DNA from: Sphingomonas anseongensis
GTDB lineage: Bacteria > Pseudomonadota > Alphaproteobacteria > Sphingomonadales > Sphingomonadaceae
Direction of reading: 5' to 3'
Assembly (NCBI RefSeq): GCF_023516495.1
Contig: NZ_JAMGBC010000001.1
Span: 1,946,501-2,010,500 of the forward strand
DNA: 64,000 bases
The notes beneath the pieces are model-generated. The model was not told the DNA's origin and searched no databases. It saw nothing but the letters and a program-made list of their open reading frames with translations. Below are positions 32,756 through 41,816 of the stretch, in pieces (the stretch's first letter is position 1; every line of letters begins with the position of its first letter). The translations under genes were made by a program, and so were the position numbers.

Positions 32756-34816
32756 TCACTTCACCTGGGTGATCACAAAGGCGAAGGCCTCGGCGACCTC
32801 GTGCAGATGCTCCCAGCGACCGGACTTGCCGCCGTGCCCGGCGCCCATGTTGATCTTCAGCAGCAGCAAATTGTCGTCCGTCTTGGTGGCGCGAAGCTTC
32901 GCGGCCCACTTGGCCGGTTCCCAATAGGTCACTCGCGGGTCGTTGAGGCCGCCGGTGATCAGCATCGGCGGATAATCCTGCGCTCTTACATTGTCATAAG
33001 GCGAGTAGCTTCGGATCAGCTCGAACGCCGCCTTGTCCTTCAACGGATTGCCCCATTCGGGCCACTCGCCCGGAGTCAGCGGTAAGCTGTCGTCGAGCAT
33101 TGTGTTCAACACATCGACGAAGGGAACATCCGCGACCACGGCGCCCCATAGCTCCGGGTCGGTATTGGCGACGACGCCCATCAGCTCGCCGCCGGCGGAC
33201 CCGCCGTTGATAGCGATCCGGCCTGCCTTGGTGAGCCTGGCGTCGATCAACCCCTTCGCCGCGTCGACGAAGTCGGTGAACGCGTTGTTGCGCTTGTCCA
33301 GCTTGCCTTCGAGGTACCAATTGTAGCCAAGGTCGTCGCCGCCGCGGATGTGGGCGATCGCATAAGCCCAGCCACGGTCGAGCAAGCTGATCCGGGCGCT
33401 CGAAAAGCCTGGCGGGATTGCGTGGCCGTAAGCGCCATAGGCATAGAGGAAGAGCTTCCCCTCGCCGTTCTTCTCGAACCCCTTTGGGTAGACGACGGAA
33501 ACCGGCACTTGCTTGCCGTCGCGCGCAGGCACCATCAGCCGCTCGGTCACATATTTGGACGCGTCGTAGCCCGACGGAATTTCCTGGACTTTCAGGACCT
33601 CGAGCTCGCCGCTCTCCGGGTGATAGTCATAGACCGTGCCGGGCGTGACCATCGACGAATAGCCGATGCGGTACGCTTCCGGAGCGAACTCGGGATTGCC
33701 CGCGAAGCCTGCGCTGTAGCTCGCCTCCTTGAAGGGAATGCGCGTTTCCTCGCCGTTGTAGGTGCGGAGAATCAGCTGATCGAGCCCATCCACCCGCCGG
33801 TGCATCGCGATATGGTCGCGATAGCTCGCCGCCCCCATCAGATAGACCTGGTCGGAGCCTGGGATGATCTCCTTCCACTCGCCGGGTGAGGCGGGGTCCG
33901 CTTCGACGAGGCGGAAGTTCACGTGATTGTCGTTGGTGACGATCCACAATTTGCCGTGTGCGGAATCGACCGAATATTCGAGACCCTGCTTGCGCGGTGC
34001 GACCAACACCGGCTCCGCCAGCGGGTCGGAAGAGGGGACGAAGCGCACCTCGGTCGTCGTATTGTCGCCCGTGGCGATGAAAATCAGGCTCCGGTCCTGC
34101 GAATCGTCGATCCCGACCGAAAACCCCAAGTCGTCGGTCTCCTCGTAGAGCGTCCTGTCCTCGCTGACCGGGGTGCCGAGCCGGTGGTAGCGGGCGCGAT
34201 AGCTTCGCCAATTGTCGTTCACCTCGGTGAAGACGATGCCCGTGCTGTCGCTGGTCCAGACGGGCGATCCGATCCCGACCTCGGTGATCGTCTCCACATC
34301 CTTGCCCGTCGCGAGGTCGCGGACCGTCAGGACGAAGCGCTCCGACCCGCTGGCGTCGATCATTGTCGCGGCCAGCCTTCCGTCCGGGCTGATCTCGAGC
34401 GCGCCGAGGCGGAAATACTCCTTGCCCTCGGCCTCAGCCGGCTCGTCGAAGATCAGCTCGTCTTCGCCGCCCGCAAAGCGCTTCCGGTACCAGCTGCGAT
34501 ATTGGGCGCCCGGCGTGAACTTCCACCAATAAAGCCAGTCGCCGTCGCGGATCGGGACGGAGCTTTCATCCTCCTTGATCCGCCCCTTCATCTCCTCGAA
34601 CAGCCCGTCCACCAGCGCCTTGTGCGGCTCCATCGCGGCCTCGAAAAAAGCGTTCTCCGCCTTCAGGTAGGACAGCACATTCTCGTCGGTGACGTTGGGA
34701 TAGCCCTGGTCGCGGAGCCAGGCGTAGGGGTCGTCGACTCGAACGCCGTGATGCTCGAAGCTGTGCGGCCGCTGTTCGGCCTTTGGCGGCTGCGGAAGGT
34801 CTGGAGTCTTGTACAT
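32756..34816 (-). CDS. ptrB: Oligopeptidase B-like S9 family peptidase
   Basis: The 686-residue protein combines an N-terminal beta-propeller (about residues 75-410, after the DPYAWLRDQGYPN opening) with an alpha/beta hydrolase domain. The nucleophile is S540 in NGGSAGGELMG and the histidine is H661 in GAGHGGKSGRWEH; the Asp lies in GGLNDPRVTYWEP. Oligopeptidase B cuts small peptides after Arg or Lys in the cytoplasm or periplasm. No signal peptide is visible, so it is probably cytosolic. It is separated by 59 bases from the serine hydrolase gene and begins a tight five-gene run. Confidence 0.92.
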   Translation of the reverse strand: MYKTPDLPQPPKAEQRPHSFEHHGVRVDDPYAWLRDQGYPNVTDENVLSYLKAENAFFEAAMEPHKALVDGLFEEMKGRIKEDESSVPIRDGDWLYWWKFTPGAQYRSWYRKRFAGGEDELIFDEPAEAEGKEYFRLGALEISPDGRLAATMIDASGSERFVLTVRDLATGKDVETITEVGIGSPVWTSDSTGIVFTEVNDNWRSYRARYHRLGTPVSEDRTLYEETDDLGFSVGIDDSQDRSLIFIATGDNTTTEVRFVPSSDPLAEPVLVAPRKQGLEYSVDSAHGKLWIVTNDNHVNFRLVEADPASPGEWKEIIPGSDQVYLMGAASYRDHIAMHRRVDGLDQLILRTYNGEETRIPFKEASYSAGFAGNPEFAPEAYRIGYSSMVTPGTVYDYHPESGELEVLKVQEIPSGYDASKYVTERLMVPARDGKQVPVSVVYPKGFEKNGEGKLFLYAYGAYGHAIPPGFSSARISLLDRGWAYAIAHIRGGDDLGYNWYLEGKLDKRNNAFTDFVDAAKGLIDARLTKAGRIAINGGSAGGELMGVVANTDPELWGAVVADVPFVDVLNTMLDDSLPLTPGEWPEWGNPLKDKAAFELIRSYSPYDNVRAQDYPPMLITGGLNDPRVTYWEPAKWAAKLRATKTDDNLLLLKINMGAGHGGKSGRWEHLHEVAEAFAFVITQVK

Positions 34817-34875
34817 GCTGCGCTCTTAACGCCGCTGCCGCCTACGGGAAGGGCAGGTGATGATCCTGCTGGTGC

Positions 34876-36459
34876 CTATTGCCGCGACACAGGCTCGAAC
34901 AAGAGGTCCTGATAGTCCCAGCTGAAGTCGGCCCTCGGCGACACCGGTTTCATCGTCACGCGCTCGATCTTGCCGTTCGAGTCCACTGAAAAGGACACAT
35001 AGGCCGGCTCGACCCAGTTGAGCGCCGGGTTCGTCTTGAACGTGTCGTATTGATAGTGGGTGAGGGGGCCTTCCATGCCGCTCGAATGCGGGAAGGCAAT
35101 GTTCAGCCCCTTGCCCGACCTGCGGACGCTGATCGTCCCGTACCAGGGATCGGTGTAGTCGCCGACGTAGCGGTCGAGCGGAAGCGAAGGACCGATCGGC
35201 GCGGGCTTGGCCTCGGCGGTCTGCACCTGCTTCGCCGCCGCCGCGAGCCGGCCCATCTTGAACGCGTGAAACTTCTCCGGCCACTGACCTTGCGGCGCGC
35301 CGAGATAATGGTCGAGAAGCTCGTCGCGAAGGCCGAGGATGATCTGGCCGTCCTCGCTGTTGGCGGCAATGAAGATGCCCACGTTCTTGTCAGGCAGGAG
35401 CGCGATGGTCGCCTGCGAACCAAGCACCGCACCATCATGTCCGACGACCTTTGCCCCGCGATAATCGGATACGTCCCAGCCCAGCGCGTAGAGGTTGAAG
35501 TTGGGCTCGGTCGCAGCGAATTCGGGCGGAAACTGGCGGATCGGGGTCGGCACGACTCCGGTCCACATCTGCTCCGACTGCTCTTCCGAGAACAGCCGCT
35601 TGTCGGTTCCCGGAATGCTTCCGCGGCCGAGTTGGGTCAGCAGCCAACGGCCCATGTCATTGGCGCTGATGGCCAGGCCGCCGGCCGGTGCGGCGTTCTG
35701 GGCAATCGTCGCGCTTTCATCGAGCGGAGCCTGCGCGCCCATTCCATGAACCGGTCCGCTGTTGCGGCTGTGCGGGCGGGCGTGGTTCGGGTTTGCCTGG
35801 AACTCCGCGTCGGTATCCGTCGAGTTGCGCATGCCAAGCGGTCCGAACACGTGGTTGTGGATATACTGCTCCCACGTCTCGCCGCTGACTTCCTCGATCA
35901 GCTGGCCGGCGGCCATGTATAGGATGTTGTCGTAGGCATAGCCGCTCCGGAAGCTCGTTGCCGGCTTGAGATAGCGGATCCGGCGCACCGTCTCCTTGCG
36001 CGAAAGCGTGCTGTTGGGGAGGAAGAGGAGGTCGCCCTGGCCAAGGCCTAGCCCGCTGCGGTGGACCAAAAGGTCGCGGATCGTCATCTCGCGCGTGACC
36101 CACGAATCCCACATGCGGAAGTCGGGCATGTGGTCGATGACCTTGTCGTCCCACTTGATCTTGCCGGCATCGACAAGCGTCGCCAGCGCCGCGTTGGTGA
36201 ATGCCTTTCCGGTCGATCCGGTGAAGAAGATCGTGTCCGCATCCACGGGCTGGTTGGTGGTGATGTCCCGGACGCCCCACCCGTGCGCCAGGGTCACCTT
36301 GCCGTCCTCGACGATGGTGATGGTGACGCCCGGCACCCCAAACTCTTTGCGGAGCTGCTCGACGCGCTGCTCGAAACCGGCCGGCGGAGCTGCTGCCGCC
36401 GGTATTGCGCAAAGCGCCAGGGCGATGGCCGTGAGTGTTCGGGTGCCGAGCTTGAGCAT
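34876..36459 (-). CDS. Secreted serine hydrolase, beta-lactamase/penicillin-binding class C fold
   Basis: The 527-residue protein has a signal peptide (1-23, ending IPAAA). The class C serine hydrolase core has the nucleophile S82-x-x-K85 (GSTGKAFTN) and Y176-x-N178 (YAYDN), followed by a ~120-residue C-terminal beta domain of DUF3471 type (from about residue 400). Class C relatives include D-aminopeptidases, esterases and beta-lactamases; the peptide-related surroundings favour a peptidase acting in the periplasm. It follows the YkvI-type transporter by 3 bases and therefore shares its transcript. Confidence 0.88.
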   Translation of the reverse strand: MLKLGTRTLTAIALALCAIPAAAAPPAGFEQRVEQLRKEFGVPGVTITIVEDGKVTLAHGWGVRDITTNQPVDADTIFFTGSTGKAFTNAALATLVDAGKIKWDDKVIDHMPDFRMWDSWVTREMTIRDLLVHRSGLGLGQGDLLFLPNSTLSRKETVRRIRYLKPATSFRSGYAYDNILYMAAGQLIEEVSGETWEQYIHNHVFGPLGMRNSTDTDAEFQANPNHARPHSRNSGPVHGMGAQAPLDESATIAQNAAPAGGLAISANDMGRWLLTQLGRGSIPGTDKRLFSEEQSEQMWTGVVPTPIRQFPPEFAATEPNFNLYALGWDVSDYRGAKVVGHDGAVLGSQATIALLPDKNVGIFIAANSEDGQIILGLRDELLDHYLGAPQGQWPEKFHAFKMGRLAAAAKQVQTAEAKPAPIGPSLPLDRYVGDYTDPWYGTISVRRSGKGLNIAFPHSSGMEGPLTHYQYDTFKTNPALNWVEPAYVSFSVDSNGKIERVTMKPVSPRADFSWDYQDLLFEPVSRQ

Positions 36460-36462
36460 GCG

Positions 36463-37602
36463 TTACTCCTGGGTTGGGGCAGGTCGTGGGGTGGCGCAGA
36501 CTTGGTCGCGCGAACGCCAGAGCTTCCAAACGCCGATCGTTACGAGCGGCAGAATGTATGTGGCGAGCAGCACGTAGGCGAGCGCGCGGTATCCGTTGGC
36601 GATCAGGGACACGAGTCCGAAGCGGCCGGCGATGAACATGCAGCCGGTGAGCAGGACGAGCGCGACGATCAGCCTCGCGCGATGCGAAAGCGGCTGGCCC
36701 GACCGGAGCGTCCACACATGGTCGATTCGCTCGTTGATCGCGTGCACCGAGCTTGTCCCGCTTTCCAGCAGAGCGGAAAAGATCATCGCCTGGAACAGCA
36801 GGTGGAAGGCTGGAATGCCGATCTTCTGAAGAAGGAAGTCGGACGGTAGCGTCGCGCCCTGAACTTCGGGATAGAAAGCGACCATCGGGATGAAGAAGAG
36901 GAGCGCCGGAATCATCGTCAGTGGCCCGGCGATCGTTCCGGAGATCATTGCGTCGCGGTCGCTCGTCAGGTGGCGAAGGACCGGCAGGATCACCACCGCG
37001 CCGATGATGTTGTAGCTGAAATAGGTGAGGCCGCCGAGCGCCCAGCCCGAGCTTTGCGGATAAGCCGCGAAGCCCGCCGGAACGCGGTCGCCGAAGCTCC
37101 ACAGCGCCAGCACGATGAACAAAGCGTAGACCGCGTAAAGCAGGTAGGACACGTCGCGGAACAGCGCTTCGACCGCCTTGTTTCCGAAGGCGACTACGGC
37201 TGCGATTCCGCCCGCGAGCACCGCGGTCCCAAGCCAGACCGGAGCACCGAAAACCGCATGGCCGATCGCGCCAGCGGCGGCTCCGTAGACGGCAAGGATC
37301 AGGATGACGAACAGGATGTAGGCCAGCTCGAACGCCGGCCATGCAGGGCCGAGCAGCCGCTTGAAGAAGCTACGGTAGTCGAATGCCTGGAATCGCCGCG
37401 CCAACACGAAGGTCAGCGAGCAGAAGATGCTGAACAGCAATGTCGCGAACAGGATCGCGAACAGGCCGCCCCACGGACCTCGAGCCAGGAAGAATTCGGC
37501 AAGCTCGCGGCCGGTCGCATAGCCGCCGCCGATCACCACCGCCTTCATTCCGAGCCCTGGAAGGATCCAGCGGCTGAAGCGGCTCGGAAGGCGATCGGTC
37601 AC
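36463..37602 (-). CDS. YkvI-type membrane transporter (APC-like fold)
   Basis: The 379-residue protein has about ten membrane helices and the YkvI-family opening SRWILPGLGMKAVVIGGGYA followed by TGRELAEFFLARGPWGG. The family is related to amino acid/cation symporters but has no assigned substrate. I place the start at GTG 37602, because GTGA overlaps the epimerase stop by 4 nt and the residues between it and the first ATG (37548) belong to the family's conserved N-terminus. It lies between a dipeptide epimerase and a secreted serine hydrolase, which suggests transport of an amino acid or dipeptide derivative. Confidence 0.82.
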   Translation of the reverse strand: MTDRLPSRFSRWILPGLGMKAVVIGGGYATGRELAEFFLARGPWGGLFAILFATLLFSIFCSLTFVLARRFQAFDYRSFFKRLLGPAWPAFELAYILFVILILAVYGAAAGAIGHAVFGAPVWLGTAVLAGGIAAVVAFGNKAVEALFRDVSYLLYAVYALFIVLALWSFGDRVPAGFAAYPQSSGWALGGLTYFSYNIIGAVVILPVLRHLTSDRDAMISGTIAGPLTMIPALLFFIPMVAFYPEVQGATLPSDFLLQKIGIPAFHLLFQAMIFSALLESGTSSVHAINERIDHVWTLRSGQPLSHRARLIVALVLLTGCMFIAGRFGLVSLIANGYRALAYVLLATYILPLVTIGVWKLWRSRDQVCATPRPAPTQE

Positions 37603-38624
37603 TTGGCTGCGGGTCCCGACGCTCCTCCCCAGAGCCTCTCGGGAACGAAGACTTCGCCGTCCGAATAGATCGAGCTCGACAGCGGGTCGTCGGAAAGGCC
37701 GTAGGGTCCATCGAGGTCGACAAAGTCGCACAGCTGCCCGACGATGAATCCCGGCGCCATGGCAAGGGTCGAGCCGCCCATGTTGCCGACCATCACCTGC
37801 TTGCTCATTGCGCGCGCTTCGTGCGCCATCGCCAATGCCTCGGTGAGGCCGCCGCACTTGTCGAGCTTGATGTTGATGACGTCGAAGGACCACGCCCGCT
37901 CGCGAAGCTCCTCCAGGTCCAGAATGCTCTCGTCGGCAGCGACCGGAACGCCCGGCTTCCAGCCTTCCAGGGACAATTCCTTCCCGCGCGCCACCGGCTG
38001 CTCGACGAGCGAAACCTTATGGTCGGAGAGCAGCTGCGACAGCCGGTCGAGATCCTGTTCGACATATCCCTGGTTGGCATCCACCGAGAGCCACACGTCG
38101 GGCCGCAGGCTGCGAACCGCGGCGAGCCGCTCGCGGTCCGCCTCCACGACTCCGTCGAGCTTGAGCTTGATGGCCTTGGCGAAGTCCAGTTTCGCCAACC
38201 GGTCGATGATCACCTGCGGCTCGTCGGCGGGCAGGGTGAAGACCGTTACCAGCGGCTTCGGCTGGGCAATTCCGGCGAGCGCCCACACCGGCTTTCCGGC
38301 TGCTTTCGCCTCCAGGTCCCACAAGGCGCAGTCCAGCGCGTTGCGACCGCCGCACGGCGGAAGCATCGAGCGCAATTCCTTGCGGCCGATTCCCTGTTCG
38401 ATCGCCGGCCTGACTTCCTCGATGGTCGCGACCATGCGGTCCTGGTCGTCGCCCAAGTAATAGACTCCGGCCGCCTCTCCGCGCCCCGCCTCGCCCTGGA
38501 CCGAAATGGTCGCGACCACGGAGGGCATCGCGTCGAAAACATAGCCGCTGATTCGAAGGGGCGATGCGAACCGCATTGCCATCCGGTCGACACTCAATTC
38601 GCGCGCTGCGGTCGTGGTTGCCAT
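37599..38624 (-). CDS. dgcA: Dipeptide epimerase / N-acyl-glutamate racemase-like enolase-superfamily enzyme (DgcA type)
   Basis: The 341-residue enzyme belongs to the muconate-lactonizing/L-Ala-D/L-Glu epimerase group. Seen are GGRNALDCALWDLEAKAAGK, the catalytic KxK in AIKLKLDG, VDANQGY with the first metal Asp, LVEQPVARG with the Glu, VAADESI with the last Asp, and INIKLDKCGGLTEAL with the second catalytic lysine. It would interconvert L and D residues in dipeptides or N-acyl amino acids, as in recycling of murein peptides. The stop overlaps the transporter start by 4 nt. Confidence 0.88.
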   Translation of the reverse strand: MATTTAARELSVDRMAMRFASPLRISGYVFDAMPSVVATISVQGEAGRGEAAGVYYLGDDQDRMVATIEEVRPAIEQGIGRKELRSMLPPCGGRNALDCALWDLEAKAAGKPVWALAGIAQPKPLVTVFTLPADEPQVIIDRLAKLDFAKAIKLKLDGVVEADRERLAAVRSLRPDVWLSVDANQGYVEQDLDRLSQLLSDHKVSLVEQPVARGKELSLEGWKPGVPVAADESILDLEELRERAWSFDVINIKLDKCGGLTEALAMAHEARAMSKQVMVGNMGGSTLAMAPGFIVGQLCDFVDLDGPYGLSDDPLSSSIYSDGEVFVPERLWGGASGPAAK

Positions 38625-38670
38625 GGCGCATGCTTAGCAACAGTCAACAAAGTTTCAAATATAGAAACAG

Positions 38671-39366
38671 TCAGTCGATCCGATGCAGGCCGTGCTCGCT
38701 GAGGCGCCACGCCTTCCCGGCAGTCCCGGCCAGTTGCTGAATGCCCGGGCCTGCACAAACCGCGAGCACGGAGCACGGGCCGGCGCTGGTTCGGACGTAG
38801 CCGTGGGCCATCCCGCTGTCGAAATAGACGGAGTCGCCGGGGCCGAGATTGAGCGGAGCGTAAAGGTCCGAGTGGAGCTCCATCGTACCCTTCAACACGT
38901 AGAGATATTCCTCCCCTGCGTGCCGAACGAGTCCGCCCAGTTCCTCGACGCTTCGCGCCTGCACGTCGATGATGATCGGAATCATCATTTTTCCGAGCAA
39001 TTCCGCCGCCGGATAGTGGTGCACGTGGCGCTCCGACTGGGCGTCCAGCTCCTGGCCCGAGCGGGTCACGCTGCGTCTTCCGACCGCCACCGGAGCGTTC
39101 GCCTGCTCGCCCTCCGCGATGATGTCCTTGAGGTCGACGTTGAGGGCCTGGGCGAGGCGGATGAGCTTGTCGTAGGTCAGCGCCATCTTGCCGTTTTCGA
39201 GCTTCGACAGCGTCGAGTAGGGAAGCCCTGCCCTGGCCGACAGCGCGCGCAGGCTGAGCCCCTGGTTGAGCCGCGCCTGGCGGATCGCGCGAGTCGGGGC
39301 GGGGACGTCGTCGTCGGTGGCCCCGCGCCCTCCGCTAACGCCATTATCGCTGTGCGATCCGACCAT
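38671..39366 (-). CDS. XRE-family regulator with C-terminal cupin sensor
   Basis: The 231-residue protein has a helix-turn-helix of the Cro/C1 type (about residues 28-85: RQARLNQGLSLRALSARAGL, PYSTLSKLENGKMALTYDKL) and a cupin_2 domain (about 155-225: GEEYLYVLKGTMELHSDLYA, LNLGPGDSVYFDSGMAHGYV). Such HTH-cupin proteins sense amino acids or small acids and control nearby catabolic genes. It is divergent from the second TonB receptor across 81 bases and lies 46 bases upstream of dgcA, so it is well placed to control both arms of the peptide-use region. Confidence 0.9.
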   Translation of the reverse strand: MVGSHSDNGVSGGRGATDDDVPAPTRAIRQARLNQGLSLRALSARAGLPYSTLSKLENGKMALTYDKLIRLAQALNVDLKDIIAEGEQANAPVAVGRRSVTRSGQELDAQSERHVHHYPAAELLGKMMIPIIIDVQARSVEELGGLVRHAGEEYLYVLKGTMELHSDLYAPLNLGPGDSVYFDSGMAHGYVRTSAGPCSVLAVCAGPGIQQLAGTAGKAWRLSEHGLHRID

Positions 39367-39447
39367 AATTCCCCGATCTAGAAACCAGTTGCTATTCCGG
39401 AAACATGTGGCAAGTATGCCAGCATAATCGCGTGGAGGGCTAGAGCG

Positions 39448-41802
39448 ATGTTTCAAGGGTCGATGGCATTGTGGCTTGCGGGCAGCTCGCTTGCGGCGCT
39501 GGGGACTGCGGCGCAGGCCCAGGACACTGTAGCTCAGCCGGCGGCAACCGCTGCGGCCGAGCAGGCGGCGCAGGCGGCGCAATCGGAACCGACCGGCAGC
39601 CAGGACATCATCGTGACTGCGCAGAAGCGCGCGCAGGTGTTGCTCGACGTGCCCCAGTCGATAACGGTCGTCAGCGGCAAGACGCTTGAGGCCCAGCACG
39701 CCAACAGCTTCGAGGATTATCTCAAGCTCGTTCCCGGCCTTCAGCTCAACCAGGACACGCCCGGCGCCGGCCGCCTCATCCTTCGCGGAGTCAACACCGG
39801 GGGCGTCGCTTCCACGGTCGGTGTCTATGTCGACGAAACACCGTTCGGCTCGAGCAGCGGACTGGTCAATGGCGCCGTCCTTGCCGGCGATTTCGACACC
39901 TTCGACGTAAACCGGATCGAAGTGCTTCGCGGGCCGCAGGGCACGCTCTACGGCGCGAGCTCGCTCAGCGGCGTGCTTCGCTTCGTCACCAATGCACCCT
40001 CCACCGACCGCTTGCAGGTACGCGGCCGAGCGAGCCTTGAGGACGTCGCGGGCGGAGACCTCGGCTGGTCGACCAACCTGATGGTCAACGCGCCTATCAC
40101 CGACAATGTCGCCTTCCGCGCGTCGGGCTATTACCGCAAGAACCCCGGCTTCATCGACTCGATCGGCACTGCCGGAACCGACATCGTCGGCTTCACGCAC
40201 ACGTCCGACGTCCAGGAGGACATCAACGATTCCGCCAGTTATGGCGGCCGAGCCTCGCTGCTGTTCACGCCCAGCGACCGAGCATCGATTCGCCTCACGG
40301 CAATCAGCCAGGACATTAAGGTTGACGCGCCGACGATCGTAGAAGCGGACCCCGTGACACTTGAGCCGCTGCACGGCCTGTCGCAGTCGCAGTTCGTCCC
40401 GCAGAAGTCCGACGTCGCTTACCGTATCTACAACGCGACCGGTGAGTTCGATCTCGGCTTTGCTGACCTGACGTCTTCGACGAGCTACGGCACGCAGAAG
40501 CAGACGCTCCGCATCGACCTGACCTTCCCGATCAGCGGGTTCATTCAGCTTCCCTTCGCGTTCGGCGGCCTGAATCTTCCGGACAATGAGTTCATCGAAG
40601 GCCAGCACACCAACGACAAGAAGTTCACCCAGGAGGTCCGGCTCAGCGACCAGACTCGCATCGTCGACTGGCTGGTCGGCGCCTATTACACCGACGAGGA
40701 CGGCCTGATTGCTCAGGATTTCGTCGCGCTGCAGCCAGGGACTCTGACGCCGCTCGATCTACCGCCGATCTTCGATCTCATCGGCGGCCTCGGATTCGCC
40801 CAGATCGTTTCGAACTACAAGGAACTGGCGGGCTTTGCCGACGCTACATTCCACATCGCTCCGCAGTTCGATCTCGAACTCGGCGGCCGCTACAGCCACA
40901 ACAAGCAGAAGGCCCACCAGGTCACCGGCGGCGCTCTCGCCGGCGCCAGCGACTTCGTCGTTCGGTCTTCCGAAGATGTGTTCACATGGTCGGTCGCGCC
41001 CAAGTACAAGGTCAACGATCACACCACGCTCTATGCGCGTGTCGCCAAGGGCTTCCGTCCAGGCGGCCCGAACGTGCTTCCGCCGGGCGCCCCGCAGGAG
41101 TTCGCAACTTACGACTCCGACTCCATCATCAACTATGAAGCGGGCATAAAGGCCGAGTCAGCCGATCATCGGTTCAGCGTCGACGCGGCGGTCTTCCACA
41201 TCGATTGGGACAATATCCAGCTGCTGGCGAACGACGCTGCGAGCGGCTTCAGCTTCAACTCGAATGGCGGCAAGGCAAAGAGCGACGGCGTCGAGGTGAC
41301 TCTGGCGGCCCGACCGATACGCGGTCTCGAGCTATCGGCCAACGCGGCCTACACCAACGCCAGGTTGACCCAAGACACTCCGGCGGACACCGCTGGCAGG
41401 ATTCCTGCGAAGAAGGGCGACCAGCTTCCGTTCACGCCCAAGTTTACGACGGCCTTGAACGCAGATTACCAATGGGGCGTGGGCGGCAATGCAGTGGCGC
41501 ATTTCGGCGGATCGTGGCGCCACGTGTCGGGACAGACTGCCGGTTACGATGCGGTGTTCCGTCAGACGTTCGGCCACCAGCGCCACGTCGATGCCTATGA
41601 CGTCTTCGATCTCGCCGCCGGCGTCGACTTCGGCCGCTTCGACGTCCAGGCATTCGTGAAGAATCTCGGGAACAGTCACGGCGTGACTTCGACGACTGGG
41701 ACGACGGTCTTTGGTGTCTTCTCAATCTTCCCGGGTGGAGCGATCGGAACTGGTATAATCACTCCGCGGACTGCCGGCGTTTCGGTCGGATTCGACTTCT
41801 AA
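39448..41802 (+). CDS. TonB-dependent receptor (peptide-region)
   Basis: The 784-residue receptor has a signal peptide (1-24, ending AAQAQ), an Ala/Gln-rich spacer, the TonB-box-like SQDIIVTAQKRAQ and a plug with DVPQSITVVSGKTLEAQ, RLILRGVNTGG and EVLRGPQGTLYGASSLSGVL. The barrel ends GVSVGFDF with the terminal Phe. The VTAQKR opening places it in the large sphingomonad receptor group whose ligands are mostly unknown. GGAGG precedes the ATG. Its position at the head of a hydrolase-POT transcript and divergent from an XRE-cupin gene suggests a peptide-like ligand. Confidence 0.94.
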   Translation: MFQGSMALWLAGSSLAALGTAAQAQDTVAQPAATAAAEQAAQAAQSEPTGSQDIIVTAQKRAQVLLDVPQSITVVSGKTLEAQHANSFEDYLKLVPGLQLNQDTPGAGRLILRGVNTGGVASTVGVYVDETPFGSSSGLVNGAVLAGDFDTFDVNRIEVLRGPQGTLYGASSLSGVLRFVTNAPSTDRLQVRGRASLEDVAGGDLGWSTNLMVNAPITDNVAFRASGYYRKNPGFIDSIGTAGTDIVGFTHTSDVQEDINDSASYGGRASLLFTPSDRASIRLTAISQDIKVDAPTIVEADPVTLEPLHGLSQSQFVPQKSDVAYRIYNATGEFDLGFADLTSSTSYGTQKQTLRIDLTFPISGFIQLPFAFGGLNLPDNEFIEGQHTNDKKFTQEVRLSDQTRIVDWLVGAYYTDEDGLIAQDFVALQPGTLTPLDLPPIFDLIGGLGFAQIVSNYKELAGFADATFHIAPQFDLELGGRYSHNKQKAHQVTGGALAGASDFVVRSSEDVFTWSVAPKYKVNDHTTLYARVAKGFRPGGPNVLPPGAPQEFATYDSDSIINYEAGIKAESADHRFSVDAAVFHIDWDNIQLLANDAASGFSFNSNGGKAKSDGVEVTLAARPIRGLELSANAAYTNARLTQDTPADTAGRIPAKKGDQLPFTPKFTTALNADYQWGVGGNAVAHFGGSWRHVSGQTAGYDAVFRQTFGHQRHVDAYDVFDLAAGVDFGRFDVQAFVKNLGNSHGVTSTTGTTVFGVFSIFPGGAIGTGIITPRTAGVSVGFDF

Positions 41803-41816
41803 AAAGGGGCTTCACG

